From contig JAILHX010000039.1 in NCBI GenBank assembly GCA_024695565.1, positions 1-20,233 on the forward strand: a stretch of DNA of 20,233 nucleotides. The letters run 5' to 3'. This stretch comes from Saccharofermentans sp. (lineage in GTDB: Bacteria; Bacillota_A; Clostridia; Saccharofermentanales; Saccharofermentanaceae). The notes beneath the pieces are model-generated. The model saw nothing but the letters and a program-made list of their open reading frames with translations, was not told the origin of the DNA and did not search any database. Positions within the stretch are counted from its first letter, which is position 1. Each line of letters starts with the position of its first letter. The position numbers and the translations under genes were made by a program. Positions 1 to 6,833 of the stretch are shown in pieces.

Positions 1-105
1 GAAAGATACACCGGGCTTGCTCAAGAGCTCATAGATCTCGTCTCTGTGTGTAGCCTGTGAGAAGTAACCTCTCTCTTCAAGCACATCGAAAACATTCCTG
101 TACAT
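1..105 (-). CDS. tyrS: Tyrosyl-tRNA synthetase, N-terminal fragment (cut by window edge)
   Basis: Only the first 35 codons are in the window. They read MYRNVFDVLEERGYFSQAT at the start and end in a KPGVSF segment. This matches the N-terminus of bacterial class I tyrosyl-tRNA synthetase (typical pattern NVFDxLxERGxxxQxT, followed by the Tyr-binding YxGFDPTxxSLHxGH block, which would lie outside the window). The enzyme charges tRNA-Tyr in the cytoplasm. The ATG at 103-105 is preceded by a GGAGG Shine-Dalgarno seven bases upstream, which fixes the start. It lies 33 bp after the trxB stop on the same strand with no terminator between, so it is probably the last visible gene of the thioesterase-trxB operon. 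The catalytic domain is not visible, so the identification rests on the N-terminal pattern. Confidence 0.8.
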   Translation of the reverse strand, partial: MYRNVFDVLEERGYFSQATHRDEIYELLSKPGVSF

Positions 106-138
106 ATATTCCTCCAACAAATTGTTATCTCTTTAATA

Positions 139-1050
139 TCAGACGCCGAGCTTGATGTAGTCGATCGCAGCAAGTGCAGCAACCGCGCCGTCAGCGCAGG
201 CCGTCGTAAGCTGTCTTACCTTCTTGACTCTCGCGTCGCCCGCTGCAAAGATTCCTTCGACATTCGTCTTGCAGTTCTCGCCCGCTTCGATATATCCGCC
301 CGTGAGCGTTACCAGATCCTTGAAGTCCGCGGTCTTAGGCTCCTGGCCGATCGCAACGAACAGACCGTCAACATCAATGGACTTCTTGCTGCCGTCTTCC
401 CTGTTGGCAAGCACGATGCTGCCAAGCTTCGGCTCACCTTCCAGAGACTCGATGACATAAGGCGTAACGATCTCGATGTTCTCGAGCTTCTTTGCAGCCT
501 CGACCAGAACCTCGTCAGCTCTGAATTCGTTTCTGCGGTGTATAAGATATACCTTGGAGGCAATACCTGCAAGATATATAGCGTCTTCTACGGCAGTATT
601 TCCGCCGCCGTTTACCGCTACGACCTTCTCTTTATAGAACGCGCCGTCACATGTTGCGCAATAGGAGATGCCTTTGCCTAAGAGTGCATCTTCCCTGTCA
701 ATGCCGAGATGACGGTTGGATGCGCCGACAGCCAATATCACTGCCTTCGCAGTGTCTGTCTTACCTGAAGCAAGTGTTACGTCAAAGCCGGAATCTGTTT
801 TCGAGACACCGGTAACGCGGTCAAATTCCAGAGCTGCTCCCAGATTGACCGCCTGGTTATAAAGGTCATTTGCGAAGTCAAAGCCTGAGATCTTGGCAAT
901 AGCAGGATAGTTCTCTATCTCAGGTGTATTTACGATCTGGCCGCCATACATCTCGCCCTCATAGAGGACCGTGTCCATCCCCGCACGTCTTGCGTAGATT
1001 GCTGCCGAGAGTCCCGCCGGACCTGCACCAACAATAATAATGTCTGCCAT
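139..1050 (-). CDS. trxB: Thioredoxin-disulfide reductase
   Basis: A 303-aa cytoplasmic flavoenzyme that passes electrons from NADPH to thioredoxin. The FAD-binding GAGPAG motif is at residues 8-13. The redox-active CATC pair is at 131-134. The NADPH domain has GGGNTAVEDA at about 148-157 and HRRNEFRA at 171-178. The C-terminal FAD motif GDAR is at 271-274, followed by the usual VRQLTTACADGAVAA segment. Length and domain order are those of the low-molecular-weight bacterial TrxB. An AAGGAGG site overlaps the end of the upstream thioesterase gene, and only 3 bp separate that stop from this ATG, so the two are almost certainly translated from one mRNA. tyrS follows 33 bp downstream. Nothing looks degraded. 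Ferredoxin- or flavodoxin-dependent variants exist, but the intact HRRxxFRA motif favours NADPH use. Confidence 0.96.
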   Translation of the reverse strand: MADIIIVGAGPAGLSAAIYARRAGMDTVLYEGEMYGGQIVNTPEIENYPAIAKISGFDFANDLYNQAVNLGAALEFDRVTGVSKTDSGFDVTLASGKTDTAKAVILAVGASNRHLGIDREDALLGKGISYCATCDGAFYKEKVVAVNGGGNTAVEDAIYLAGIASKVYLIHRRNEFRADEVLVEAAKKLENIEIVTPYVIESLEGEPKLGSIVLANREDGSKKSIDVDGLFVAIGQEPKTADFKDLVTLTGGYIEAGENCKTNVEGIFAAGDARVKKVRQLTTACADGAVAALAAIDYIKLGV

Positions 1051-1053
1051 AAC

Positions 1054-1485
1054 TCAAGCCTCCTTTCCGTTAACGAGATGATCAAATCTTGCGTGTTCTT
1101 CCGGTCTCTCCCTCTGAAGAGAGATGACCTTGCCTGCCGGATTGATGAAGCAATGCTCACTCGTACCCGTGCACCTTACCTGCTCCGTCTCCTTATCGAA
1201 GACCGTGTACTTGATATCAAATCTGACTCCGGTATATCTCGTGATCTCGGCCCTGATAACGACCGTGTCACAATACTTCGCCATCGTCTTATACTTCGCG
1301 GTGAGTCCTACGACAGGGCTGATGATGCCCATCTCTTCCATTCCCTTGTAGCCCAGTCCAAGCTCCTCAAAAAGCTTCGTCCTGGCCTCCTCGAACCACC
1401 TGATATAGTTCGAATGATGAGTCACGCCCATCTGATCCGTCTCGTAATACTGCACGAGATGTTCGCAATCCGTAGTTGCCGCCAT
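1054..1485 (-). CDS. Hotdog-fold acyl-CoA thioesterase (YbgC/FadM/4HBT family), copy 1
   Basis: A 143-aa single-domain protein of the 4-hydroxybenzoyl-CoA thioesterase-like family, predicted to hydrolyse acyl-CoA or acyl-ACP thioesters in the cytoplasm. The signature YYETDQMGVTHHSNYIRWFE (residues 13-32) carries the conserved Asp-x-x-G-x-x-x-H/N-x-x-x-Y/W pattern that contains the catalytic Asp. The TxxF/CxxxF strands with SEHCFINPAGK follow near residue 109. It is the first gene of an operon with trxB (3-bp gap) and tyrS. A near-consensus sigma-A promoter lies at 1526-1554, and a GGAGG lies 12 bases before the ATG. A close paralogue starts at 20022: 58 of its first 70 residues are identical. 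The natural substrate cannot be told from sequence, and linkage to trxB gives no clue to it. Confidence 0.88.
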   Translation of the reverse strand: MAATTDCEHLVQYYETDQMGVTHHSNYIRWFEEARTKLFEELGLGYKGMEEMGIISPVVGLTAKYKTMAKYCDTVVIRAEITRYTGVRFDIKYTVFDKETEQVRCTGTSEHCFINPAGKVISLQRERPEEHARFDHLVNGKEA

Positions 1486-1513
1486 CCTTTTGAAAAGCCT
1501 CCGCTTAAATAGA

Positions 1514-1534
1514 TTATTTTATTTTATTTTATTT
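1514..1534. repeat. ATTTT pentanucleotide tandem repeat inside the thioesterase-trxB promoter
   Basis: Just over four units of a 5-bp repeat (ATTTT on the plus strand, TAAAA-type on the minus) lie between the -35 box and the ribosome binding site of the minus-strand operon. Each unit boundary creates a TAAAAT hexamer on the minus strand, so the repeat contains three -10 candidates in 5-bp steps. Only the one at 1526-1531 has a 17-bp spacer to the -35. Confidence 0.85.
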
Positions 1535-1554
1535 AGAGAAGGGTGAACTGTCAA
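1526..1554 (-). promoter_or_regulatory. Sigma-A promoter of the thioesterase-trxB-tyrS operon
   Basis: On the minus strand TTGACA (plus 1549-1554) is followed by exactly 17 bp and TAAAAT (plus 1526-1531). Transcription would start near 1519, giving a leader of about 34 nt before the ATG at 1485. It is a near-perfect housekeeping promoter. Confidence 0.8.
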
Positions 1555-1617
1555 ATAAATGCCTATGTTTCCGTACGCCTGTCTGCGCGCGAAAACATCA
1601 TGGCCGGGTGTATTAAA

Positions 1618-1653
1618 TTTGTTGGCCTAAGCGGCCTCGAAAAGACCAACAAA
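1618..1653. repeat. Inverted repeat between divergent thioesterase and TRIC genes
   Basis: Perfect 8-bp arms TTTGTTGG (1618-1625) and CCAACAAA (1646-1653) enclose 20 bp containing a second GGCC...GGCC pairing. It lies about 40 bp upstream of the TRIC -10 box and upstream of the thioesterase -35 box. There is no U-tract on either side, so it is a better candidate for an operator or cruciform than for a terminator. Function unknown. Confidence 0.4.
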
Positions 1654-1695
1654 ATCAACACACTCCGATTTATATGCAGAACCTTCGAAAACATA

Positions 1696-1701
1696 TATAA
1701 T
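1696..1701 (+). promoter_or_regulatory. -10 box placed for a leaderless TRIC mRNA (copy 1)
   Basis: A consensus TATAAT ends 7 bp before the ATG at 1709, so transcription would begin at or one base before the start codon. No Shine-Dalgarno precedes either possible ATG. No good -35 is visible 16-18 bp upstream. The longer reading frame's ATG at 1700 overlaps this box and would not be transcribed from it. Confidence 0.55.
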
Positions 1702-1708
1702 GTCTCCT

Positions 1709-2365
1709 ATGGATACCGGACTCTTCATCTTGATCACAGACATCATCGGCACTGTAGCTTTTGCGGTGTCCGGCGCGATGGCAGGTATCCGCAAGAAGAT
1801 GGACATCTTCGGCGTCAACATTCTGGCGCTCCTGACGGCCACGGGCGGAGGCATCATCAGGGACCTCATCACGGGCTACACCCCTCCGATGGCTTTCAAG
1901 AACCCTTTATTCGTAATCATCGCGGCCGTCACGGCAAACATCACTTTCATATTCGTCTGGTGGCAGCACAAGAAGAAGCGCGAGGTCTCCGACAAGACAC
2001 GCGCCATCTATGAAAAGGTATTCTTCTGGTTCGATACGATCGGTCTGGCTGCATTTACGGCCGACGGTGTCCACACCGGTCTTCTCGGAGCACACGCGGA
2101 CAACGCATTCCTCGTTATCTTCTTGGGCGTCGTTACGGGCGTCGGCGGCGGAGTCTTAAGAGACGTTCTCTCGCTCGAGATGCCCTATATTTTCGTAAAA
2201 CACATATATGCATGCGCATCGATAGTCGGAGCCGCAATCGTATACGTCGGTTACACGCTGACCGGTTCTGCCGAGATCGCGATGCTCGCAGGGTTCTTCT
2301 TTGTCTGCGCCATCAGATTCTGCGCGGCACACTACGGCTGGAATCTGCCGAAGGCGTATAAGTAA
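1709..2365 (+). CDS. TRIC-type channel / glycine transporter-like membrane protein (UPF0126), copy 1
   Basis: A 218-aa polytopic inner-membrane protein of the UPF0126 (YadS/YicG, TRIC-like) family, built from two homologous three-helix halves. Each half carries the diagnostic glycine-rich hinge: GGGIIRD at residues 46-52 and GVGGGVLRD at 144-152. Other family hallmarks are DxxGTVAFAVSGAMAG near the N-terminus, FDTIGLAAFTADG at about 108-120, and a C-terminal W-N-L-P. Relatives are described as trimeric cation channels or glycine transporters. The true substrate here is unknown. I chose ATG 1709 over the in-frame ATG 1700 because a TATAAT box covers 1696-1701 and because the paralogue at 19275-19937 starts at the equivalent codon (MDTG versus VDTT). 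It is divergent from the thioesterase gene and convergent with thrH. Confidence 0.88.
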   Translation: MDTGLFILITDIIGTVAFAVSGAMAGIRKKMDIFGVNILALLTATGGGIIRDLITGYTPPMAFKNPLFVIIAAVTANITFIFVWWQHKKKREVSDKTRAIYEKVFFWFDTIGLAAFTADGVHTGLLGAHADNAFLVIFLGVVTGVGGGVLRDVLSLEMPYIFVKHIYACASIVGAAIVYVGYTLTGSAEIAMLAGFFFVCAIRFCAAHYGWNLPKAYK

Positions 2366-2408
2366 TTTCCGCTTCGGTCATTGTCTTCATTTGTGAGAGT
2401 GTTCGCAA

Positions 2409-3017
2409 TCAGTTCGAATCGGGCACAGCCTTGATGGCAGCGAGAAGCTCAGAAAACTCTTCGAATGCCGGGATGTCCGGGTTGTCGGCGATGATCTTCG
2501 GGGTGCTCTTAAATAGGAATCCTGCCTTAGATGCTTTGATCATGGCAAGGTCGTTATATGAGTCGCCGGATGCGATCGTGTCGAAGCCGATGGACTGAAG
2601 CGCGCGGACGGTAGACAGCTTGGAGTCTGCGATCCTCATCTTGAAGTCTTCGATCATGCCGTCCTCACCTACGATGAGAGAGTTGCAGAAGAGTGCGGGA
2701 TATCCGAGCTTTGCCATGAGAGGCATTGCGAACTGTGTGAAGGTATCGCTGATGATAATGACCTGCATGTCCTTGCGGAGCTCATCCAAAAACTCGCGGG
2801 CGCCGGGGAGCGGATCGATAGATGCGATAACGTCCTGGATCTCCTTAAGGCCCAGACCGTGCTCTCTTAAGATGCCGAGTCTCCAGTGCATGAGCTTATC
2901 GTAATCGGGCTCGTCTCTGGTCGTGCGTGTGAGTTCCGGGATGCCGGTCTTTTTTGAGAACTCGATCCAGATCTCGGGTACCAGGACGCCTTCCATATCA
3001 AGACAAACAATGTTCAT
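2409..3017 (-). CDS. thrH: HAD phosphatase, ThrH-like (phosphoserine phosphatase / homoserine phosphotransferase)
   Basis: A 202-aa cytoplasmic HAD-superfamily protein close to the ThrH type, whose characterised Pseudomonas member dephosphorylates phosphoserine and can pass the phosphate to homoserine. Motif I is CLDMEG (nucleophile Asp7, with Glu9 where most HADs have Asp, the ThrH feature). The early VPEIWIEFSKKTG and TTRDEPDYD segments are also ThrH-like. Motif II is ISDTF (Ser90, Asp91), and motif IV is GDSYND (151-156). ATG 3017 is preferred over TTG 3023 because GGAGG sits 8 bases before it and the family begins MxIxCLDxEG. It starts 14 bp after the MBOAT stop on the same strand, so it belongs to the FkbH-ACP-MBOAT operon. 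That is an unexpected partner, and its substrate there may be a different C3 phospho-acid. No signal peptide; length is normal. Confidence 0.85.
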   Translation of the reverse strand: MNIVCLDMEGVLVPEIWIEFSKKTGIPELTRTTRDEPDYDKLMHWRLGILREHGLGLKEIQDVIASIDPLPGAREFLDELRKDMQVIIISDTFTQFAMPLMAKLGYPALFCNSLIVGEDGMIEDFKMRIADSKLSTVRALQSIGFDTIASGDSYNDLAMIKASKAGFLFKSTPKIIADNPDIPAFEEFSELLAAIKAVPDSN

Positions 3018-3031
3018 AAGCAATTCCTCCG

Positions 3032-4576
3032 TTAGATCCTAGCGTATATAAATGAACCGGAATCATAGCCTAAACCATACATTCCGAAGATCAAAGTTGC
3101 AACTACGAGTACCATAAATGCTGCCCAGAGCAGGACGATGCCCTTGCTTCTTAAGAAGGTGATGACAGACTTGGGCTGGTCGTCTTCACCGGGAACGTAC
3201 TTATATGCGTCGACAACGGCAAGGAGCACGATGCCGGCGATCAGAACGATGAGGTTCTTAAGATCCATTCCCGAAGACGAGAAGTTCGCCCAGCTGAGTG
3301 CGGCGCCGCCCCTGCGGAAGATCGCTGCGTACATGTCGATTGCGTCCATGACGGATGCGGATCTGAAGAACACGAAGCCCGTGAGCATCAATATAAATGT
3401 GCGGACGGACTGGAAGATCCTGAAGTAGAGTTTGTCCGCTCCGATCTTCGGGCGGATCTTCTTGAACGCGGGCTCGAAAACCATTCCCAGCACGATATAG
3501 ATAAAGTGCAGGATGCCTGAGCCGATAACGTAATTCCAGAGGCCGCCGTGCCAGTAACCGACTGCGAACCAGAGGATGAGAAGGGCGATGTATGTCGGAA
3601 CCTTTTTGCCGTTCTTCTTGCCGAACTTGGCCTTCGACCAGTCGCCGAGTTTGATCATCGGTTCACTCTTTAAGATAGGATACATGAGGTAATCGCGAAG
3701 CCAGCCGCCCAGCGTGATGTGCCATCTTCTCCAGTATTCCTTGACGGTCTTCGAGAAGAACGGGCAGTTGAAGTTCTCCGGCAGTTCGATGCCGAACATG
3801 TGGGAGACGCCGATGACGACTTCCATGCAGCCTGAGAAATCGCAGTATAACTGGATCGCGAAAAACAGCACTCCGATCGGAACATACCATCCGGTAAATG
3901 TCTGATGGTCGCCGAAGATCTGGTTGACGGTCATGGCAGCGCGGTCTGCAATCACGAGCTTTTTGAAAAAGCCCCATGCGACTCTTACTGCGCCGTCAGC
4001 GATGCGGGACAATGAGAACTTGACGTCCTTTGCTTTCTCGAATTCCGCGGAGAGCGAAGCATATGTGTTCATAGGTCCCGACATGAGCTGCGGGAAATAT
4101 GTTGAGAACAGCAATACCTTGAAGAAGTTCTTCTCGGGAGCGATCTTCTCCCATCTGCAGTCAAGGATATATCCCGTCGTCTGCAGAACGTAGAACGACA
4201 TTCCGACGGGGACTGCGTAGAGGAAGAAAGTGTTTGTCGTTTCCGTAGCGCCGAAGAGAAGATTGAGCCTCTCGGCAGCAAGACCCAGTACGTTATAGTA
4301 CTTTATGCAGCACAAAAGCGCGATGTTGATGACGACCGTTACTACGGTTGCGATGTTGCGCAGAGCATTGCTTTTCGAGGGGCCGGCAAGAAGACCTCCG
4401 ACATAACAGAGGACTCCCGACACGAGGACGAAGAGCAGTGTGTAAAAACCTAAAAATCCTGCGAATGCGAGGCTCGCCAAAAGTACGACCCAGATCCTGA
4501 AGGTCTTCGGGACGATGTAGTAGAGCAGCAGGGCTGCAGCGACGAATACCAGGAAAAGCGAGGATACCAGCGACAT
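3032..4576 (-). CDS. MBOAT-family membrane O-acyltransferase (DltB/AlgI-like)
   Basis: A 514-aa polytopic membrane protein of the MBOAT family, which moves an acyl group from a cytoplasmic carrier onto a polymer outside the membrane. Family blocks in order: FPQLMSGP at 161-168, CDFSGCMEVVIGVSHMFGI at 245-263, EYWRRWHITLGGWLRDYLMYPI at 280-301 with conserved His286, and the catalytic-histidine block GYWHGGLWNYVIGSG at 340-354 (His343). About ten hydrophobic segments are visible. The ATG lies 10 bp after the acyl carrier protein stop with AAAGG upstream, so ACP and MBOAT are translationally close, as DltC/DltB are in the Dlt system. Judged by its neighbours the donor is probably an acyl-ACP charged by the FkbH-like enzyme rather than acyl-CoA or D-alanyl-DltC. 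The acceptor is unknown. No DltD/AlgJ-like SGNH partner is encoded beside it. Confidence 0.93.
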   Translation of the reverse strand: MSLVSSLFLVFVAAALLLYYIVPKTFRIWVVLLASLAFAGFLGFYTLLFVLVSGVLCYVGGLLAGPSKSNALRNIATVVTVVINIALLCCIKYYNVLGLAAERLNLLFGATETTNTFFLYAVPVGMSFYVLQTTGYILDCRWEKIAPEKNFFKVLLFSTYFPQLMSGPMNTYASLSAEFEKAKDVKFSLSRIADGAVRVAWGFFKKLVIADRAAMTVNQIFGDHQTFTGWYVPIGVLFFAIQLYCDFSGCMEVVIGVSHMFGIELPENFNCPFFSKTVKEYWRRWHITLGGWLRDYLMYPILKSEPMIKLGDWSKAKFGKKNGKKVPTYIALLILWFAVGYWHGGLWNYVIGSGILHFIYIVLGMVFEPAFKKIRPKIGADKLYFRIFQSVRTFILMLTGFVFFRSASVMDAIDMYAAIFRRGGAALSWANFSSSGMDLKNLIVLIAGIVLLAVVDAYKYVPGEDDQPKSVITFLRSKGIVLLWAAFMVLVVATLIFGMYGLGYDSGSFIYARI

Positions 4577-4586
4577 TCAGTAACCT

Positions 4587-4829
4587 TTAGCCGAGGTGGG
4601 CGATGATCTTGTCTACCATCTCGCCGACATTCTTAAGTCCTGTTGTCTCACCCATCGTGAACTTGATGCCAAAGCATCTCTCGACTGCAACGATGAGGTT
4701 GATGTGCTCCAATGAATCCCAGCCGTCGACGTCGGATGCAACAGTAGCATCGTTGACAGTGATGTCCTCGTCGTCGAAGACGTCCTGGAATACTTCATTG
4801 AGCTTGCCGTAAATCTCTTCTCTTGTCAT
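4587..4829 (-). CDS. Acyl carrier protein
   Basis: An 80-aa acidic carrier protein. The phosphopantetheine attachment motif is GWDSLEHINLI, with the modified serine at residue 39. Helix II and the hydrophobic VAVERCFGIKF segment follow as in stand-alone ACPs. It lacks the fatty-acid-ACP consensus LGADSLDTVEL, so it is more likely a dedicated carrier than the fatty-acid AcpP. AAGGAG is well spaced before the ATG. It lies between the FkbH-like gene (33-bp gap) and the MBOAT gene (10-bp gap). It is probably charged by the first and discharged by the second. A phosphopantetheinyl transferase would have to be encoded elsewhere in the genome. Confidence 0.93.
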   Translation of the reverse strand: MTREEIYGKLNEVFQDVFDDEDITVNDATVASDVDGWDSLEHINLIVAVERCFGIKFTMGETTGLKNVGEMVDKIIAHLG

Positions 4830-4862
4830 ATCTAATCTCCTTCACAAACAAGGCTGCTTTAA

Positions 4863-6656
4863 TCAGTTGACCTTGATGGCTACATTGCCGCTCTTGTGGG
4901 GTTTGCTCAGATCGAGCAGCCACTCGCTCGTGCCGTCCTTGGTCTCGTGGATCTTCTCGAAGCCCTGGAGCGCGTAAAAATCCCTGACCATTTTATTCTT
5001 TGCCGTCGGATAATAGTAGCCTTTTATCATTGTGATATTTTTTGATTTTGCCTGGGCGATCAGCTCGTCCATCATTGCAAATTCCATACCGCGCTTTAAG
5101 ACTCTGCAGCTCATGAGCCACAGGTCGATGTGGAAGAACTTGTCCTTGCCGTAATCTTCCTCGTGTCCGAAAGTAACCGCTACGACACCGTTGTCGCCGA
5201 ACTTGTCTTCGAGCCTGCCGTAGAGCGTGATGTACTTGGGATCTGCCGCGTACTTCTCGATCTCAGCCTGTGAGCATCTCATGGTCGTAAGGTTAAACTG
5301 GTTGCTCTTGTTGGTGAGCTCAGCGATCCTTGCCATGTAAACAGGCGCGAAGGGCTTGATCTCAGCGGTCATCTCGAGTGATCTTAAGTACTCATCGTAG
5401 TTGTCGAAAGAAGCTGACGCCTTGGCGCGTTCCATGTTCGCCTTATACATTCCGCCGCGCTTGATGTCCTCTTCGGAGATTCCCGTGACCTCGAAGAATC
5501 CGTTCGAATCGAGCACGTCGATGTATGTCTCGGGAGCGCCGACTTCAGGAACCGAGATCCCCGGGATCTGGTTCTCAACGAGGGCCCTCTCGACCGGATT
5601 ATCGTCGACAAATACGAAGCTGTCGGCGCCGATGTTGATCTCCTTTGCGGTGTTCGCGATGTTGATGTCCTTGTTATCCCAGTTGGCCTTGATGATGAGG
5701 AAGTCGTCCTGCTTCAACGTGGAATCGGGGCGCGCGAGGCCTGCCAATGCATTCTCCTCGTCGTTTTTGGATGCAACGGTAAGGAGGATCCCCAGATCCT
5801 TATGCGCCTTTATGTACTGCTGGAACTCCGTGTAGAGCTCGGACTCAGCGTCCTCGTGGCCGATCTTGATGTTCTCCGGACCGTCGTCGCCTACGATGCC
5901 GCCCCACAAAGTGTTATCCATGTCGAGTGCGAACGCCTTCTTGTTCCTGCCGTAGACCGCCTTGATGATGCGCGCCAAGTTGAACGCAAAATCAGGGATG
6001 GCGGAAACGCTCAAAGCATACTTATATCTGTACCAGTCCCCCGGATCTGCCCACTTCTTGATGCCGTAGACAGCCGAGATGTAGTTGATGTCGTTGATGA
6101 AAAAGTTCTTATGGGTTTGGGCATATCTGCAGAACCTGTCATTCAATCTGTTGATGAAGTTCAGTCTGCCGTGAATGTTCGTAAAATCGCTGTTGCCGAG
6201 GAGCCTGTAATAGGGCTGCTCGAAGTTATTCTGGATGACTGTGCACTTATAGCGTTCAGCAAGAGAACTCCAGACCTGCTCGAATCTGCCCATGGTCTCT
6301 TCGAGAAGTGCGTCAATTCTCTCGGGCGAATCGGTTACTTCAGGGAACTTTGCGATATTTCTTGTTGTCGTGTGCACGAAAACCAGGTCCGGAGCAAATT
6401 CGTCCAATTCGGGATTGCCGAACACCGCATCCTCAAAATACTTGTTGTACTCTGATTCGAAGAACTCCGGTCTTATGCCGTAGTTAAGCAGGAAGAGCTC
6501 TAAGATGAGCTTGATGTCGCTTGTAGTGGAGCCGCCCAAGATGGCGATCTTCTTGTAGATGTACTGAACTCCTTCTCTTGCCAAAAGCTCTCTTCTTATC
6601 GCCTTTTTCTTGCGCAGGATAAAGTCGGAATCGTAAGGATATTCAAGTTGTTTCAT
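4863..6656 (-). CDS. FkbH-like HAD-IIIC protein (predicted glyceryl-ACP synthase)
   Basis: A 597-aa three-part cytoplasmic protein. Residues 1-235 form an N-terminal region with an SGNH-like opening (IAILGGSTTSD, 37-47). Residues 240-370 are the HAD-IIIC domain: motif I ALDMDNTLWGGIVGDDG (Asp245, Asp247), TVASKND at 293-299 for motif II, and FVFVDDNPVER at 348-357 for motif III. The C-terminal GNAT-like part has the family mark NKSNQFNLTT (449-458) and WLMSCRVLKRGME (513-525). Characterised FkbH/OzmB-type enzymes take 1,3-bisphosphoglycerate, remove a phosphate and load a glyceryl unit on an ACP. The adjacent ACP fits that reaction. I start at ATG 6656, with GGAGG 7 bases upstream. An in-frame extension to 6692 adds 12 residues without support. 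It is first in the four-gene minus-strand operon. A different C3 or C4 acyl group cannot be excluded. Confidence 0.9.
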   Translation of the reverse strand: MKQLEYPYDSDFILRKKKAIRRELLAREGVQYIYKKIAILGGSTTSDIKLILELFLLNYGIRPEFFESEYNKYFEDAVFGNPELDEFAPDLVFVHTTTRNIAKFPEVTDSPERIDALLEETMGRFEQVWSSLAERYKCTVIQNNFEQPYYRLLGNSDFTNIHGRLNFINRLNDRFCRYAQTHKNFFINDINYISAVYGIKKWADPGDWYRYKYALSVSAIPDFAFNLARIIKAVYGRNKKAFALDMDNTLWGGIVGDDGPENIKIGHEDAESELYTEFQQYIKAHKDLGILLTVASKNDEENALAGLARPDSTLKQDDFLIIKANWDNKDINIANTAKEINIGADSFVFVDDNPVERALVENQIPGISVPEVGAPETYIDVLDSNGFFEVTGISEEDIKRGGMYKANMERAKASASFDNYDEYLRSLEMTAEIKPFAPVYMARIAELTNKSNQFNLTTMRCSQAEIEKYAADPKYITLYGRLEDKFGDNGVVAVTFGHEEDYGKDKFFHIDLWLMSCRVLKRGMEFAMMDELIAQAKSKNITMIKGYYYPTAKNKMVRDFYALQGFEKIHETKDGTSEWLLDLSKPHKSGNVAIKVN

Positions 6657-6740
6657 CAAAAAGCCTCCGCGGTGACCAAAATCTGACACCATATAATAAC
6701 ATTTTTACGCCTTTAAGACCTTATTAAAACAATAAGTTTG

Positions 6741-6746
6741 TATAAT
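6741..6746 (+). promoter_or_regulatory. Candidate -10 box for the antiporter operon
   Basis: A consensus TATAAT stands in the 177-bp divergent intergenic region, about 88 bp upstream of the TTG start at 6834. No convincing -35 is found at the right distance. I could not assign a clear promoter to the divergent FkbH operon on the other strand, though an AT-rich TATTAT-type hexamer lies at about 6691-6699. Confidence 0.35.
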
Positions 6747-6833
6747 GTGCAGTCCGCCATTCCGATTTATGCGTGTTATAACTTGTAGCGGTGGCAATTT
6801 CGGACAGCAATAAGCTATTTAACGGAGCATATT

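Noticed and set aside
1543..2013. 156-codon plus-strand frame overlapping TRIC copy 1
   Set aside because: It is a shadow in another frame: histidine/arginine-rich in its second half, with no ribosome binding site and no family similarity, while the TRIC frame is clear.
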